NCBI GenBank assembly: GCA_039933635.1
Contig: JBDTNQ010000068.1
Span: forward strand, 1 to 24,267
Direction of reading: 5' to 3'
Length of the DNA: 24,267 bases
From: JBDTNQ01 sp039933635
GTDB lineage: Bacteria; Acidobacteriota; Vicinamibacteria; Vicinamibacterales; SCN-69-37
This document shows, one piece after another, positions 22,688 to 24,267 of this stretch (position 1 is its first letter; each line of letters begins with the position of its first letter). The notes under the pieces were generated by a model that ran no database searches, was not told the DNA's origin, and was given only the letters and a program-made list of their open reading frames with translations. The translations under genes and the position numbers were made by a program.

Positions 22688-24267
22688 GTGAGCACGACGA
22701 GCCGTGTAACGCGCGCGTGGCGCCAGGGCGATCCCTGGACGGTCTCCGACGCGTCCGAACTCTACGAGATCGACCGATGGGGCAAAGGCTACTTCTCCAT
22801 CGGGCCGAATGGCCATGTGCGCGTTCACGCGACCAGGGAGCCGGAACGGGCGATCGACCTGAAGCAGCTGGTCGACCACCTGCAACTGCGGGGAATCGGC
22901 CTGCCGATCCTCATTCGCTTCCGCGACATTCTCAAACAGCGGCTGGCGGACATCCACGGCGCCTTCCAGGCGGCCATCGCCCAGCATCAGTACGAGAACA
23001 AGTACTTCTGCGTCTACCCGATCAAGGTCAACCAGCAGCGGCAGGTGGTCGAGGAAGTCCTCGATTTCGGGCGCCCGTACGGGTTCGGCCTGGAGGCGGG
23101 CTCCAAGCCGGAATTGCTGGCCGTCATCGCGATGACGGACAACGACACGCCCATCATCTGCAACGGGTTCAAGGATGCCGAGTTCATCGAGATGGCGATG
23201 CTCGCCCACAAGATGGGCCGTCGGATCATCCCCGTCGTCGAGAAGTACACCGAGCTGGGATTGATCCTGCAGTACGCCCGTAAGGTGGGCGTGCGGCCGC
23301 AGATCGGTATGCGCGTAAAACTGGCCGCCCGCGGCGGTGGCCGGTGGCAGTCCTCCGGCGGTTACCGATCGAAATTCGGCCTGACCGTTGCGGAAGTGCG
23401 GCAGGGGCTCGAGGAGCTGAAGTCCTACGGCATGCAGGACTGCTTCAAGCTCCTGCATTTCCACCTCGGCAGCCAGATCCCCAACATCCGCATCGTCAAG
23501 GGCGCCCTGAATGAGGCGGCGCGCGTGTACACGGAGCTCGTCAAGGAAGGCGCGGGGCTCGAATACCTCGACGTCGGCGGCGGTCTCGGCGTGGACTATG
23601 ACGGATCGCAGACGAACTTCGAATCGAGCGTGAACTACACGCTCGAGGAGTACGCGAACGACGTCGTGTACCACATCCAGACGGTGTGTGACGATGCCGG
23701 AGTGAAGCACCCGACCATCGTGTCGGAGAGCGGTCGCGCGGTGGTGGCGTACCACAGCGTGCTCATCTTCAACGTGCTGGGGGTGTCCGGTTTCGGAGAA
23801 GCGGAAATCACGCTCAACGGCAACGGAGAGGATCTCGAACAGCCGCTGATCGACCTGAAAGAGACGTATCAGAACCTGACGGCGCGCAACGCGCTCGAGA
23901 GCTACCACGACGCGCAGCAGGCGCTCGACATGGCGTTGAACCTGTTCAACGCCGGGTACCTGCCGTTGGGGCAGCGCTGCCAGGCCGAAACGGTGTACTG
24001 GGCCATCTGCACCAAGCTGCGCAAACTCGTGCAGCAAATGGAGGATGTGCCCGAGGATCTGCAGGGACTCGACGACACGCTGGCGGACACGTACTTCTGC
24101 AATTTCTCGCTCTTCCAGTCGATTCCCGACTCGTGGGCGATCAAGCAGCTGTTCCCGGTGATGCCGATTCACCGGCTGAACGAGACGCCGACGCGTCAGG
24201 CGGTGCTCGGGGACATCACGTGCGACTCGGACGGCAAGCTCGACCAGTTCATCGATCGGCGTGACGT
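22688..24267 (+). CDS. speA: Biosynthetic arginine decarboxylase SpeA (3' end outside window)
   Basis: SpeA converts arginine to agmatine, the first step to putrescine, using pyridoxal phosphate. The open frame from GTG 22688 gives 526 residues and runs off the window; the family is about 630-640 long, so roughly 110 residues are missing. The N-terminus has YEIDRWGKGYFSIGPNGHV (26-44). The cofactor Lys is Lys113 in YPIKVNQQRQV, followed by GLEAGSKPEL, GMRVKLAARGGGRW, HLGSQIPN, LDVGGGLGVDYDGS and SESGRA. The second active-site Cys in TCDSDGK lies near residue 511. Every expected SpeA block is present in order with no frameshift. The start is set by homologous length and by the -10 element 8 bp upstream. 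Confidence 0.96.
   Translation, partial: MSTTSRVTRAWRQGDPWTVSDASELYEIDRWGKGYFSIGPNGHVRVHATREPERAIDLKQLVDHLQLRGIGLPILIRFRDILKQRLADIHGAFQAAIAQHQYENKYFCVYPIKVNQQRQVVEEVLDFGRPYGFGLEAGSKPELLAVIAMTDNDTPIICNGFKDAEFIEMAMLAHKMGRRIIPVVEKYTELGLILQYARKVGVRPQIGMRVKLAARGGGRWQSSGGYRSKFGLTVAEVRQGLEELKSYGMQDCFKLLHFHLGSQIPNIRIVKGALNEAARVYTELVKEGAGLEYLDVGGGLGVDYDGSQTNFESSVNYTLEEYANDVVYHIQTVCDDAGVKHPTIVSESGRAVVAYHSVLIFNVLGVSGFGEAEITLNGNGEDLEQPLIDLKETYQNLTARNALESYHDAQQALDMALNLFNAGYLPLGQRCQAETVYWAICTKLRKLVQQMEDVPEDLQGLDDTLADTYFCNFSLFQSIPDSWAIKQLFPVMPIHRLNETPTRQAVLGDITCDSDGKLDQFIDRRD

Noticed and set aside
22275..22691. Plus-strand 138-codon ORF overlapping the 74-aa gene
   Set aside because: It is Arg/Gly-rich low-complexity without domain-like features, and it runs into the speA start region; the other frame looks more protein-like.
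1..24267. CRISPR arrays, transposases, phage genes, tRNA or rRNA
   Set aside because: No regularly spaced repeats with unique spacers, no recombinase or capsid-like frames, and no recognisable stable RNA gene were seen.

Overview
The window is about 24 kb of high-GC chromosomal DNA from a Gram-negative bacterium. It encodes an Omp85-type outer-membrane protein, a lipoprotein and several secreted proteins, and it has short gaps, frequent GTG starts and ATGA/TGATG overlaps. I see no insertion sequence, phage gene, CRISPR array, rRNA or tRNA. Codon use, the split Kdp sensor layout and the families of the hypothetical proteins fit an Acidobacteriota, possibly Vicinamibacteria-like, genome. That placement is an inference from style and was not searched.

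Layout. Bases 1-995 (minus, truncated): a membrane-anchored protein with a Gly-Pro-Asn-Pro repeat tail. 1127-2191 (minus): a MetE-like zinc methyltransferase. 2445-3650 (plus): a secreted Fes/EsterD-type esterase. 3665-3720: a pair of inverted REP-like hairpins. 3782-4702 (minus): a lipoprotein with a predicted helical-bundle domain. 4955-5653 (plus): an N-terminally anchored SAM methyltransferase. 5849-15077 (plus): a complete potassium-import locus in the order histidine kinase, response regulator, 28-aa peptide, kdpF, kdpA, kdpB, kdpC and two tandem KdpD sensor-half proteins. 15118-16497 (plus): a polytopic GT-C-like membrane protein. 16596-19929 (minus): an overlapping operon kef-like antiporter, modB, modC. 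20007-22246 (plus): a secreted protein overlapping a small Omp85-like barrel protein. 22375-22599: a small conserved-looking protein. 22688-24267: speA, arginine decarboxylase, truncated by the window end.

How the genes work together. The Kdp locus is the core. KdpD is normally one protein of about 900 residues. Here it is split into a membrane histidine kinase (DUF4118-HisKA-HATPase, 481 aa) before the pump genes and a soluble KdpD/Usp half after them. That soluble half is present twice in tandem, and one copy has a degraded Walker B region. The neighbouring Kef-type antiporter adds a potassium/proton exchange route on the opposite strand.

The most interesting non-coding signal is an 11-bp-spaced direct repeat (CTWAY-N6-CTWAN). 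It occurs in front of kdpF, in front of the histidine kinase (facing the other way) and in front of the lipoprotein gene. At kdpF and at the kinase-gap site it sits exactly 10 bp before a -10-like hexamer, as expected for an activator box of an OmpR/PhoB-family regulator. This suggests a small KdpE-type regulon that includes the lipoprotein and possibly an antisense RNA. Several other genes (kef-like, GT-C-like, speA, the 74-aa gene) have a -10-like hexamer only 4-8 bp before the start codon and no clear Shine-Dalgarno, which suggests leaderless transcripts.
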